Assembly (NCBI RefSeq): GCF_018853465.1 | Contig: NZ_JABBOU010000162.1 | Span: forward strand, 1-64,000 | Source of the DNA: Acidithiobacillus montserratensis | GTDB lineage: Bacteria; Pseudomonadota; Gammaproteobacteria; Acidithiobacillales; Acidithiobacillaceae | Reading direction: 5' to 3' | Length of the DNA: 64,000 bases | Shown: positions 28,596 to 36,391 of the stretch, in pieces | Position numbering within the stretch: position 1 is the stretch's first letter | Layout: each line of letters opens with the position of its first letter | Position numbers and translations under genes: made by a program | The notes under the pieces: generated by a model | Seen by the model: only the letters and a program-made list of their open reading frames with translations | What the model was told of the DNA's origin: nothing | Database searches by the model: none

Positions 28596-30482
28596 TTACT
28601 CCAGATAGGTATAACCATGCAGACCATCGGCGAATTGCTGCAGAAATAAATGGCGCTGCCCGGCGTCCAGATCCCCAGCTTGATCGACTTTTTTCTGAAA
28701 ACGCGCAAGCAGATCCGGTGCCGAAAACTGCACATAATTCAGTACCGACTCCACCGTATCCCCGGTCATGGGCTGCTCCAGCAACATCTGGCCCTGCGCG
28801 TCAAAGAGCACATTGACGGAATCCGTATCGCCGAAAAGATTGTGCATATCGCCGAGAATTTCCTGATAAGCCCCGACCATAAACACTCCCAATATATAGG
28901 GTTTGTCCGCATCTACAGCATGCACCGGCAGGGCTGGCGTCAAGCCTTCGGCGGTCACATAGGCATCAATACGCCCATCGGAATCACAGGTAATATCTTC
29001 AATGCGCGCCCGCCGGGTGGGCTCCTCCTGGAGGCGCTGAATGGGCATGATGGGAAAAATCTGATCAATGGCCCAGACGTCGGGTAAAGACTGAAACAGG
29101 GAAAAATTGACGAAATATTTATCGACAATTTTTTCGTCCAACTCATCGAGAATATCCCGGTGGGCGCGATTGTGGGGGTCCAGAAAACGCCGCACCTGCC
29201 AGATGACCCGCGCATACACTTCTTCGGCCCGGGCTCTTTCTTCAATCGCGCTCATCCCCAGATTGAACTGCTGATGGGCTTCGCCCAGCAGATAAATGGC
29301 TTCCTGATAAACTTCCAGCGCATCTGAAGCCTGGGCGTTATCGAGGCGCTGGAGCAGGCGTTGCCATTCTTCCGGCATTGCCTGCACAGAAGCTGCGGAC
29401 AGGGGATGCTCCCCCGCCGCCGTTTCCACATCGGTCACATTGGTCAGCAGAATGGCATGATGGGCGGTCAGGGCCCGGCCTGATTCGGAGATAATATGGG
29501 GCTCCGGCAGATTTTCCTGACGCGCCACATCCGCCAGGGCACTGACAATGGCATGGGCATAATCGGCTATATGATAGTTGGTAGAGCAATAAGCACGGGA
29601 ATGGGTGCCCTCATAGTCCACCCCCAAACCACCGCCCACATCCACCACCTCCAAATTAGCGCCCAGGCGGCGTAATTCGGCATACAGACGCCCGCATTCG
29701 CGCATCCCGCCCTTGATGAACTGAATATTGGGAATTTGCGAACCCAGATGAAAATGCAACAACTGCAAACTATCCAGGGCATTTTCCTGGCGCAGTTGGG
29801 CCAGGAGTTCGAGCATGTGCGCTGTCGATAAACCGAATTTGGATTTTTCTCCGCCGGTATTCTGCCATTTGCCGGCACCTGCAGAAGCCAGTCGCGCCCG
29901 CACGCCGATGCGGGGTTGCACGCCCAGATCCCGGGATTCGCTGAGAATCAGGGGGAGTTCGGAGATTTTTTCCACCACCAGATACACCCGCAAACCCAGT
30001 TTCTCGCCACTCAGGGCCAGACGAATGTATTCCCGGTCCTTATAGCCATTACAAATCACGGTGCCACCCAGGGGCATGAGGCCCAGCACCGCCAGCAATT
30101 CGGGCTTACTACCCGCTTCAAGACCCACCTTGCCCGCCCCGGCCCGCAAAATTTCTTCCACCACCCGGCGCTGCTGATTCACCTTGATGGGATAAACGGG
30201 GGTGTAGCCACCCTGATATCCGGTGTCTTGCATGGCACCGGCAAAAGCACTGCGCAATTTTTCGACTCGATGCCCCAGAATTTGCGGAAAACGCAGTAGA
30301 CAGGGCAGGCCCAGCGAATGTTCACCGAGTTCCGCCGCCACATCGGCCAGCCCTATGGCCGGGCTATCTTCACGCGCTTCCGGGCGCACGACCATCTGCC
30401 CATCGGCGCCCACATCAAAATAGCCCTCACCCCATTGCCGCAAATTATACAGATGACAACTATCGGCCACCGTCCAGTTCAT
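28596..30482 (-). CDS. speA: Biosynthetic arginine decarboxylase
   Basis: PLP enzyme converting arginine to agmatine for polyamine synthesis. The 628 residues match SpeA of the alanine-racemase-fold type. The N-terminal segment with YPIKVNQQRRVVEE carries the PLP lysine, a glycine-rich GGGLGVDYEGTHS segment binds phosphate, and a conserved C-terminal region follows. It sits upstream of the truncated haemoglobin gene with a three-base gap. The proton-consuming reaction could also help an acidophile, but that is inference. Confidence 0.95.
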   Translation of the reverse strand: MNWTVADSCHLYNLRQWGEGYFDVGADGQMVVRPEAREDSPAIGLADVAAELGEHSLGLPCLLRFPQILGHRVEKLRSAFAGAMQDTGYQGGYTPVYPIKVNQQRRVVEEILRAGAGKVGLEAGSKPELLAVLGLMPLGGTVICNGYKDREYIRLALSGEKLGLRVYLVVEKISELPLILSESRDLGVQPRIGVRARLASAGAGKWQNTGGEKSKFGLSTAHMLELLAQLRQENALDSLQLLHFHLGSQIPNIQFIKGGMRECGRLYAELRRLGANLEVVDVGGGLGVDYEGTHSRAYCSTNYHIADYAHAIVSALADVARQENLPEPHIISESGRALTAHHAILLTNVTDVETAAGEHPLSAASVQAMPEEWQRLLQRLDNAQASDALEVYQEAIYLLGEAHQQFNLGMSAIEERARAEEVYARVIWQVRRFLDPHNRAHRDILDELDEKIVDKYFVNFSLFQSLPDVWAIDQIFPIMPIQRLQEEPTRRARIEDITCDSDGRIDAYVTAEGLTPALPVHAVDADKPYILGVFMVGAYQEILGDMHNLFGDTDSVNVLFDAQGQMLLEQPMTGDTVESVLNYVQFSAPDLLARFQKKVDQAGDLDAGQRHLFLQQFADGLHGYTYLE

Positions 30483-30546
30483 GCCCGCATCCCCCAGAAA
30501 ACGCCTAGCGCAGTCTAAGGGGTCAGCAGCCTGGCCGACAAGTCAT

Positions 30547-31956
30547 CTACAATGCTTCATTCGCAAAATCAGCCAGACGTGAGCGTTCCCCGCGACGCAG
30601 GGTGATGTGCCCGCTGTGCGCCCAGTCCTTGAAGCGATCGACCACGTAAGTCAGTCCCGAGGTGGTTTCCGTGAGATAAGGCGTATCAATCTGGGCGATA
30701 TTCCCCAGACAGACGATTTTGGTGCCGGGACCGGCGCGGGTGATCAAGGTTTTCATTTCCTTGGAGGTCAGGTTCTGGGCCTCGTCGATGATGACGAATT
30801 TTTCCAGAAAGGTCCGGCCACGCATGAAGCTCATGGATTTGACCCGAATCCGCTTGTTGAGCAGGTCCTGGGTAGCACTGCGCCCCCAACTGCCCGCCTC
30901 ATCACTGCTGCGTGCCAGAATTTCGAGGTTGTCTTCCAGCGCCCCCATCCAGGGCTGCATTTTTTCTTCTTCGGTGCCCGGTAAAAAACCGATTTCTTCA
31001 CCCACCGGTACTGTTGCCCGGGTAATGATCACTTCGGAATAGCGTTTATGTTCAAATACCTGATCCAGAGCGGCCGCCAGAGTAAGCAGAGTTTTACCGG
31101 TCCCGGCGTGGCCCAGCAGGGTCACAAAATCAATATCCGGATCCATGAGCAGGTTCAGAGCAAAATTTTGCTCGGGATTGCGGGCGACAATGCCCCAGAC
31201 GGCGTGACGCTCGTGCCGGTAATCGGTAATGCGCTCGATAATGGCATGTTCCGGATGCACCTCACGGACAATGGCTGCGAAATCCTCGGTGTTTTCCTCC
31301 CCCTGATTCAGGGCAATAAATTCATTGGCATGCCAGTGCTGAATCGCCGGACCGCTGATCTTGTAGAAACTGCGGCCACTCTCCTGCCAGGCATCCAGAT
31401 CCCGACTGTGCTGCTCCCAAAAGTGTTCGCTGAGCACTTCCGAACCGGTGTACAGTAAATCCGCGTCTTCCAGAGCACGGTCGTTTTCGTAATCTTCCAC
31501 ACGAATACCGAGGGTACGGCCCTTGATGCGCAGATTGATGTCCTTGCTGACCAGAATGACATCTTTTTCGGGATGGCGGTTCTGCAAAGCCAGAGTGACT
31601 GCCAGAATCTCATTATCGGCCTTGCCGCCGGCCAGATCTTCCGGCAAGGCTTGCTGATAAGCCGCCGTCTGAAAAAACAGGCGACCCTGGGCATAAGGCA
31701 GGGGTAGCCCCTGATCCAGATCCGCCGTATCGGTCAACAGTTCATCCAGTCTGCGGCTGACCTGACGCACGTTACGGGCTTGTTCACTCAGGCCTTTTTT
31801 ATGCTGGTCCAGTTCTTCCAGCACAATCATGGGCAGTAGAATGTCGTGCTCCTGAAAACGGAACAACGACGCAGGATCATGCATCAATACATTGGTATCG
31901 AGAATGTAAAGACGCGGTTTATGATGTTCGCCGGAAACCGTTTTCCTGGCATTCAT
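30547..31956 (-). CDS. PIN-PhoH fusion protein (YlaK-type)
   Basis: 469 residues. The N-terminal PIN ribonuclease domain (YILDTNVLMHDP, acidic residues near 130-160) is joined to a C-terminal PhoH ATPase/helicase domain with Walker A GHAGTGKTLL near residue 280 and VIIDEAQNL as Walker B. These PhoH2-type proteins are RNA helicase-ribonucleases. The start overlaps the bcp stop by four bases, so bcp-phoH are coupled. The PhoH name does not by itself show phosphate control; no PhoB box was seen before bcp. Confidence 0.92.
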   Translation of the reverse strand: MNARKTVSGEHHKPRLYILDTNVLMHDPASLFRFQEHDILLPMIVLEELDQHKKGLSEQARNVRQVSRRLDELLTDTADLDQGLPLPYAQGRLFFQTAAYQQALPEDLAGGKADNEILAVTLALQNRHPEKDVILVSKDINLRIKGRTLGIRVEDYENDRALEDADLLYTGSEVLSEHFWEQHSRDLDAWQESGRSFYKISGPAIQHWHANEFIALNQGEENTEDFAAIVREVHPEHAIIERITDYRHERHAVWGIVARNPEQNFALNLLMDPDIDFVTLLGHAGTGKTLLTLAAALDQVFEHKRYSEVIITRATVPVGEEIGFLPGTEEEKMQPWMGALEDNLEILARSSDEAGSWGRSATQDLLNKRIRVKSMSFMRGRTFLEKFVIIDEAQNLTSKEMKTLITRAGPGTKIVCLGNIAQIDTPYLTETTSGLTYVVDRFKDWAHSGHITLRRGERSRLADFANEAL

Positions 31957-32432
31957 GGAAGTTTTTTCACCAGATCAAGCATCGCCGCTGCGTGACCGGC
32001 AGCTTTAACCTTGCGTTCCACATAGGCAATTTTGCCCTGACGATCAATAATAAAAGTACTGCGTTCGACGCCAATGCTGGTTTTGCCGTACATGTTCTTT
32101 TCCTTGAGCACGTCAAAAGTCTGGCATAGTTTTTCATCCGTATCCGCCAGCAGGGGGAAAGGAAAATGGTATTTGCAGGCAAATTTTTCATGGCTGGCGA
32201 GACTGTCTCGAGACACTCCGAGAATTTCCGCCCCGGCCGCCTGAAATTCAGGATACAGCGTCGTAAATTCCTGGCCTTCCGTGGTGCAACCCGGCGTATC
32301 ATCTTTGGGGTAGAAATAAAGCACCACGATTTTTCCCAGCAGATCCTTGAGACTGATGCTGGCTTGCTGACCATAAGCAGCCGCCTGAAATTGCGGGGCA
32401 TCTTGACCGACCACGATATTTTCTGAGGACAT
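31953..32432 (-). CDS. bcp: Peroxiredoxin Q/Bcp
   Basis: Thiol peroxidase of 159 residues reducing hydrogen and organic peroxides. The peroxidatic cysteine is Cys49 in DDTPGCTTEGQEF. The second cysteine found five residues later in E. coli Bcp is replaced by Gln/Glu-type residues, so this is a 1-Cys or distantly resolved version. Divergent from a Fur-family regulator and overlapping phoH. Confidence 0.93.
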   Translation of the reverse strand: MSSENIVVGQDAPQFQAAAYGQQASISLKDLLGKIVVLYFYPKDDTPGCTTEGQEFTTLYPEFQAAGAEILGVSRDSLASHEKFACKYHFPFPLLADTDEKLCQTFDVLKEKNMYGKTSIGVERSTFIIDRQGKIAYVERKVKAAGHAAAMLDLVKKLP

Positions 32433-32627
32433 GAGAAACTCCTGAGTGGACCTGTTGAAAATCTAGCGCGGCAGATGCCTCACTGTCCAGCAATGCGCCT
32501 GCGTGTTCTCTGTATAACCCACTGCTTGATCAAGCACAGAGGTTCTTGTGGTCGAAATGGATTTTGTTGCTGCTGATAGGCCTCATAGGTGCTTGCGCCC
32601 ATACAGGGGCTGCTCTAGCATGAACCC

Positions 32628-33086
32628 ATGAATAATCATGTCCATGACACGCCTCTCAAGCACAGCGATGCGGAAGTGACCCGACTGCTGCGGGAAGCGG
32701 GTCAGCGAGTTACCCGCCTGCGCGTGGCGGTCTATAAAGCCCTGCTCGAAGCGGAGCAACCCCTGAGTCATCCGGAAGTGCAGCAGCGTCTGGAAAACAG
32801 CATGGAAAGCCCTGTAGATCGGGTCAGTTTATATCGCAACCTGGAATGGTTGGTGGATATTGGACTCGCCCACCGCATCACCGCCGATGACCGGATCTGG
32901 CGTTTCAGCGCCCGGCGCCAGGAACATTCCGAGCAACATCCCCATTTTCATTGTGTGTCCTGTGGACAGGTATTTTGTCTGCCTGACAGCCAGCTTGCCG
33001 CCCCCAAACTGCCCAAGGATTATTCTGTGATCGAAATGGAGTTGGTGGTCAATGGGCTTTGCGCCCATTGTGGCCGAAAAAAATAG
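32628..33086 (+). CDS. Fur-family metalloregulator
   Basis: 152-residue winged-helix metal-responsive repressor. The DNA-binding domain contains SHPEVQQRLE and VDRVSLYRNLEWLVD; the dimer domain has HPHFHCVSCGQVFCLPD and a C-terminal CAHCGRKK, giving two CxxC pairs for structural zinc. Which metal or peroxide it senses (Fur, Zur or PerR) cannot be decided here; the divergent bcp gene would fit a peroxide or metal-stress regulon. Immediately downstream is the integron-cassette-like insertion. Confidence 0.88.
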   Translation: MNNHVHDTPLKHSDAEVTRLLREAGQRVTRLRVAVYKALLEAEQPLSHPEVQQRLENSMESPVDRVSLYRNLEWLVDIGLAHRITADDRIWRFSARRQEHSEQHPHFHCVSCGQVFCLPDSQLAAPKLPKDYSVIEMELVVNGLCAHCGRKK

Positions 33087-33343
33087 CGCCATTGCGTGGA
33101 CATGTGCCCATATAAAATGATGCTGCGGTATTTTCGTCATGGGTGTTCCGAAACCGCCTATGCTGGGTTCATACAGACTGGAAGCGTTGATATGAATAGA
33201 TTAAAGTATGATTTATGCTTGTTGGGGTGGATGTGAGGGGATTCCTTGTGTAGTTATGTGCTTGGGCATCCGGATACATTTAGGTTGTCATAAACAGACA
33301 GAGGAACATGGGATGCTTAAAGCATTGGTAGCCCGGAGGGGTG
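33087..33343. other. Gene-poor stretch upstream of the attC-like site
   Basis: No convincing gene. A 63-codon frame (33208-33399) runs through the attC-like hairpin and has unnatural composition. A short in-frame ATG at 33313 with GAGGA upstream would give only 28 residues. The composition differs from flanking genes, so this may be the remnant of an older cassette or of its recombination platform. No attI or integrase was recognised. Confidence 0.4.
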
Positions 33344-33400
33344 AACGAAATTTAGGCGATGTGGGTAGGGCGGCTGTGATGTCGTCTAAATTACGTTAGG
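33344..33400 (+). repeat. attC-like recombination site (5' flank of the cassette)
   Basis: Left arm AACGAAATTTAGGCGA (33344-33359) and right arm TCGTCTAAATTACGTT (33382-33397) are complementary at 14 of 16 positions around a 22-base loop. The left arm starts AAC and the right arm runs into GTTAGGT, which matches the integron core-site consensus GTTRRRY. The bases before AAC do not match the full inverse core RYYYAAC. Size and layout fit a short attC. The recombination point would be G33395/T33396. Confidence 0.55.
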
Positions 33401-34129
33401 TGCTACAAGGAGCCACGATGTCGGTCGCACTCTACTACTCACCTGGAGCGTGCTCATTTGCCCCTCATGTGATTCTGCGCGAGGCCGGTGTGTCATTTGA
33501 GCTTCGCAAATTCTCCACCGCCGATCGCAGCAATTACTTACCCGAGTATCTCGCCGTTAATCCAAAGGGGCGTATTCCAGCACTTTTGATCGACGGCTTT
33601 GTCCTTACCGAAAATCCCGCCGTGCTTGCCTTTCTTGGGCGTCGTTTCCCAGACGCACGCCTGTACCCACCGCCGGGCACTGAGCCTGAGGCGCGTTGCC
33701 TTGAGTGGCTGGCGTGGTCCTCGAACACTGTCCACGTTGCCTTCGCTCAGATTCTGCGGCCAGAGCGCTTCGTATCCTCGCAAGATGACTACCAGGCAGT
33801 TCAAGCGAGTGGACACCAGAACTTTCAACGCTGCCTTGCCGATATAGACACCCATCTGGACGGCTCCGATTTTGCGGTGAAAGGACAATTCACCGTGGTT
33901 GACCCATTCTGGTTGGTTTTCTTTCGCTGGGGCGTGCGTCAAGGCTACAACATGAAGTCCAGCTATCCAGCGTACACGCGTTACGTCGAGTCCCTTTCCC
34001 AACGACCATCCGTCGTCGCCGCGCTTGAGGCCGAAGGCATCTCGCTGTGGGCGTAGCACCTAACCGGCCCATCGAGACGGACCTTCGCAAGCGGGCTTCG
34101 CCAGCCTGCTCGGCCGCTCATGGGCGACG
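33396..34129 (+). mobile_element. Integron gene cassette carrying a GST-family gene
   Basis: The 734-base unit runs from the GTTAGGT junction at 33395/33396 to the G/TTAG junction at 34129/34130. It holds a single gene with only 22 bases before its start and an attC directly after its stop, the normal compact build of an integron cassette. The first bases (TTAGGTGC) are complementary to the GCACCTAA at the left end of the downstream attC, as expected if the unit circularises at that point. No integrase is in the window, so it would be a lone or stranded cassette. Confidence 0.7.
33418..34056 (+). CDS. Glutathione S-transferase-family protein
   Basis: 212-residue protein with a thioredoxin-like N-terminal domain (YYSPGACSFAPHVILREAGV; the Ser/Cys region is where GSTs activate glutathione; then NPKGRIPALLIDG with the cis-proline and LTENPAVLAFL) and an all-helical C-terminal domain. 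Closest in style to beta/theta-class bacterial GSTs. The ATG at 33418 follows AAGGAG. It is the only gene in an attC-bounded cassette between fur and the PBP gene. GST genes are common cassette cargo; the substrate is unknown. Confidence 0.88.
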   Translation: MSVALYYSPGACSFAPHVILREAGVSFELRKFSTADRSNYLPEYLAVNPKGRIPALLIDGFVLTENPAVLAFLGRRFPDARLYPPPGTEPEARCLEWLAWSSNTVHVAFAQILRPERFVSSQDDYQAVQASGHQNFQRCLADIDTHLDGSDFAVKGQFTVVDPFWLVFFRWGVRQGYNMKSSYPAYTRYVESLSQRPSVVAALEAEGISLWA

Positions 34130-34135
34130 TTAGAA
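34055..34135 (+). repeat. attC site (3' end of the cassette)
   Basis: Begins GCACCTAAC, whose ACCTAAC matches the inverse core RYYYAAC, one base after the GST stop codon, and ends GACGTTAGAA, close to GTTRRRY. The ends are complementary: CTAAC/GTTAG, then GCCCAT/ATGGGC offset by an extra base, then GAG/CTC. This includes the unpaired bases typical of folded attC sites. The middle contains further short self-complementary runs. Length about 80 bases, within the known attC range. Confidence 0.75.
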
Positions 34136-34148
34136 CTTGACTCAGCTG

Positions 34149-36056
34149 TCAGGTCCCTCCCCCGCCCTCACTCCAGATTTCTGCCTGGGCTCGGGAAACC
34201 AGCGGTGCCGCAAAGCGGCAAATATGCTTTTCACCTTTAGGGGTCGGTATTTTCAGTAAAGTGCCTGAGTCAATATCTTCGGGATTGCGCAGTTGATTGA
34301 TATTCATTAGATGCGCGACTGAACTATGATACTGCCGGGCGATTTCTGCGAGATTTTCTCCGGGTTTGATGGTAATGCGCATGATTGGACCATGCTGACA
34401 GGCGGGCGCCACATTCATTTCCTGGAGGGCATGGCGCATGGTCACCCGGAATACGGGTGCCGCTTCAATCCCTCCAAAATTCCACTTGAAATGACTGCCG
34501 CGCAGGGAAACGGCCATGACCAATTGGGGATGATTACCGGGAGCGAAACCTACAAAAGTGGCATTGGTGGTGTGGCCGTAAAAACCGCCGTGACCGTTGG
34601 CCATATTGGCCGTACCGGTCTTGCCCGCTACATGATAGCCGTCAATGGCGGCCAAAATTCCGGTGCCTCCCGGTTCGGCTACGCTCTGCAACCAGCCCCG
34701 GAGTTTTCTCGCTACCCAGGCGGGCATGATTCTGGTGGCTACCGGTGCCTGCCCCATCACCAATTCTGGCCGCATATGGTAACCGCCATTAGCAAATGCC
34801 GCATAAGCGTCGGCCAACTGTAAAGTGGTGACGCTGATGCCGTAACCCAGGGCAATGGTGGCATGGCGGGCCAGACTCCAGTTCCGCCAGTCGGGCAGCA
34901 CACCCGCCGTGGCATCCACAAAACCCAAGTCCGGCTTACGCCCGAATCCGGCACTGCGATACATGTGATATATGATCTGCTCCGGGGTTTTGAGGGCAAT
35001 TTTTGAGGCGCCGATACAACTGGAATACTTGAGGATTTTTTCAATACTCAGAATATGGTGGCGGACATCGTCAGTAATGGCATAACCATCCACTATCAGC
35101 GGATGAAACACGTTGAAACGGGCATCGGGCTGCACACTATGGCTGGCGAGCGCTGCCGCCACCACAAAGGGCTTCATGACAGAACCCGGCTCAAAGGCCT
35201 GATGTACGGCATTATTGGTATAATCAGCAGGATTCGTACAAGCACCCAAGGCGTTGGGATTACAGCTGGGGGCGCTGACCATGGCCAGAATCTGTCCGGT
35301 ATGCACATTCATGACCACCGCTGAACCGTCTTTGGCATGAAAATGATGTAGCGAACGTGTCAAAGTAATATAAGCCCAGTACTGCATCTGGGGGTTGATG
35401 GTCAGCCGCAGGGGATGACCGAAATGGGCCAGCTGCTGCACCTTGGCGACATGCACAATCTGCCCGTGCCCATCCACCAGCGCCAACTCCCGGCCGGGGC
35501 GCGCTCGGAGCCAGGTGTTATAGCCTCTTTCCAGCCCCGCAGCCCCCTGATGAGCTTCATCCACCAGTCCCAGCAAGGGGGTTGTTACGGCCCCCAGCGG
35601 ATAATAGGTTCTACTGGTGTTCTGCACATAAATCCCCGGAACCTGCAGTTTTTGCAAAGCGTTGCCGATGCGCGGGGCCACCTGACGTTCGATATAAGTA
35701 TAATCGGCCCCACCGCTGGCCACCCGACGGGCAAAATCCGCCCGGGAAAGATGCAACACACGACCCAGTGCTGCCCACTGGTCATGATGCTTATCGAGAA
35801 TGGCCGGGTCTGCCCAGATGGTCACAGCATGTACATTCACCGCCAGGGGCTGACCATTGCGCGCCATGATAATGCCCCGGCTGGCAGGTAAAGGTACCGA
35901 ACGCAGATAACGCATTTGCCCTTGCTGGCGCAAAGTGGATTGATCCAGCAACTGCAGATAAATATCGCGCAACAGCATGACCGAAAAAGCCAGCAGTAAG
36001 ACCACAATCACCAGACGCGCACGTCCCGCCGGAAGAGATTTTACCGGCCTTTTCAT
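34149..36056 (-). CDS. Class B penicillin-binding protein (FtsI/PBP2-like) with C-terminal LysM
   Basis: Septal or elongation peptidoglycan transpeptidase of 635 residues, anchored by one N-terminal helix (about 14-30). PBP dimer domain, then transpeptidase domain with SVMK (Ser292-Lys295), KTGT at 479-482, and, where SxN is expected, Ser345-Ser346-Cys347: the usual asparagine is cysteine (codon TGT at 35018-35016). The C-terminus (about 565-612) is a LysM-like repeat (KPGENLAEIARQYHSS) instead of PASTA. The gene is alone, not in a division/cell-wall cluster, and lies downstream of the integron cassette on the opposite strand. Confidence 0.85.
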   Translation of the reverse strand: MKRPVKSLPAGRARLVIVVLLLAFSVMLLRDIYLQLLDQSTLRQQGQMRYLRSVPLPASRGIIMARNGQPLAVNVHAVTIWADPAILDKHHDQWAALGRVLHLSRADFARRVASGGADYTYIERQVAPRIGNALQKLQVPGIYVQNTSRTYYPLGAVTTPLLGLVDEAHQGAAGLERGYNTWLRARPGRELALVDGHGQIVHVAKVQQLAHFGHPLRLTINPQMQYWAYITLTRSLHHFHAKDGSAVVMNVHTGQILAMVSAPSCNPNALGACTNPADYTNNAVHQAFEPGSVMKPFVVAAALASHSVQPDARFNVFHPLIVDGYAITDDVRHHILSIEKILKYSSCIGASKIALKTPEQIIYHMYRSAGFGRKPDLGFVDATAGVLPDWRNWSLARHATIALGYGISVTTLQLADAYAAFANGGYHMRPELVMGQAPVATRIMPAWVARKLRGWLQSVAEPGGTGILAAIDGYHVAGKTGTANMANGHGGFYGHTTNATFVGFAPGNHPQLVMAVSLRGSHFKWNFGGIEAAPVFRVTMRHALQEMNVAPACQHGPIMRITIKPGENLAEIARQYHSSVAHLMNINQLRNPEDIDSGTLLKIPTPKGEKHICRFAAPLVSRAQAEIWSEGGGGT

Positions 36057-36391
36057 GGGTTATACCGTTTACAGACCGACAATATTTTTTCCTGAAAATA
36101 ACAAATAATTCTTAAGCGCCAGAAGGCAAGGATCAGGCAGGTCGGTGCTGACCGGAAAAGTGGCTTCAGCCTCCTCCGGAACAAGGGCATGGGAAATATG
36201 TCTTTGCATAAGACTAATATGATATGTAAGCCTTGGGAAAGTTCCCTATCCTCATCTTGGCAAGCATTCAGCATGGCAGGGGTTGGAACGTGAACGCAAA
36301 AAAATCGGGAAGCGAATGGATAACCCCGCTCCGGTTTTTTGCTATGATGCTTTCGGCAAAATCGACCTTTTTATGGAGTCCGCCTGTTTTT
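36057..36391. other. Intergenic region between the divergent PBP and GT39 genes
   Basis: 335 bases holding the promoters of two divergent genes. A 73-codon minus-strand frame ends in a four-base overlap with the PBP start but has no recognisable product. TTTTTTGCTATGATGC near 36334-36350 offers a possible -10 for the glycosyltransferase. Nothing else is recognised. Confidence 0.4.

Noticed and set aside
33208..33399. 63-codon frame running into the attC-like site
   Set aside because: Its end is made by the attC core bases, composition is unnatural, and no ribosome site precedes it.
36053..36274. 73-codon minus-strand frame overlapping the PBP start by four bases
   Set aside because: It was considered as an FtsL-like partner, but it has no clear membrane helix plus coiled coil and no ribosome site. 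The overlap may be chance.
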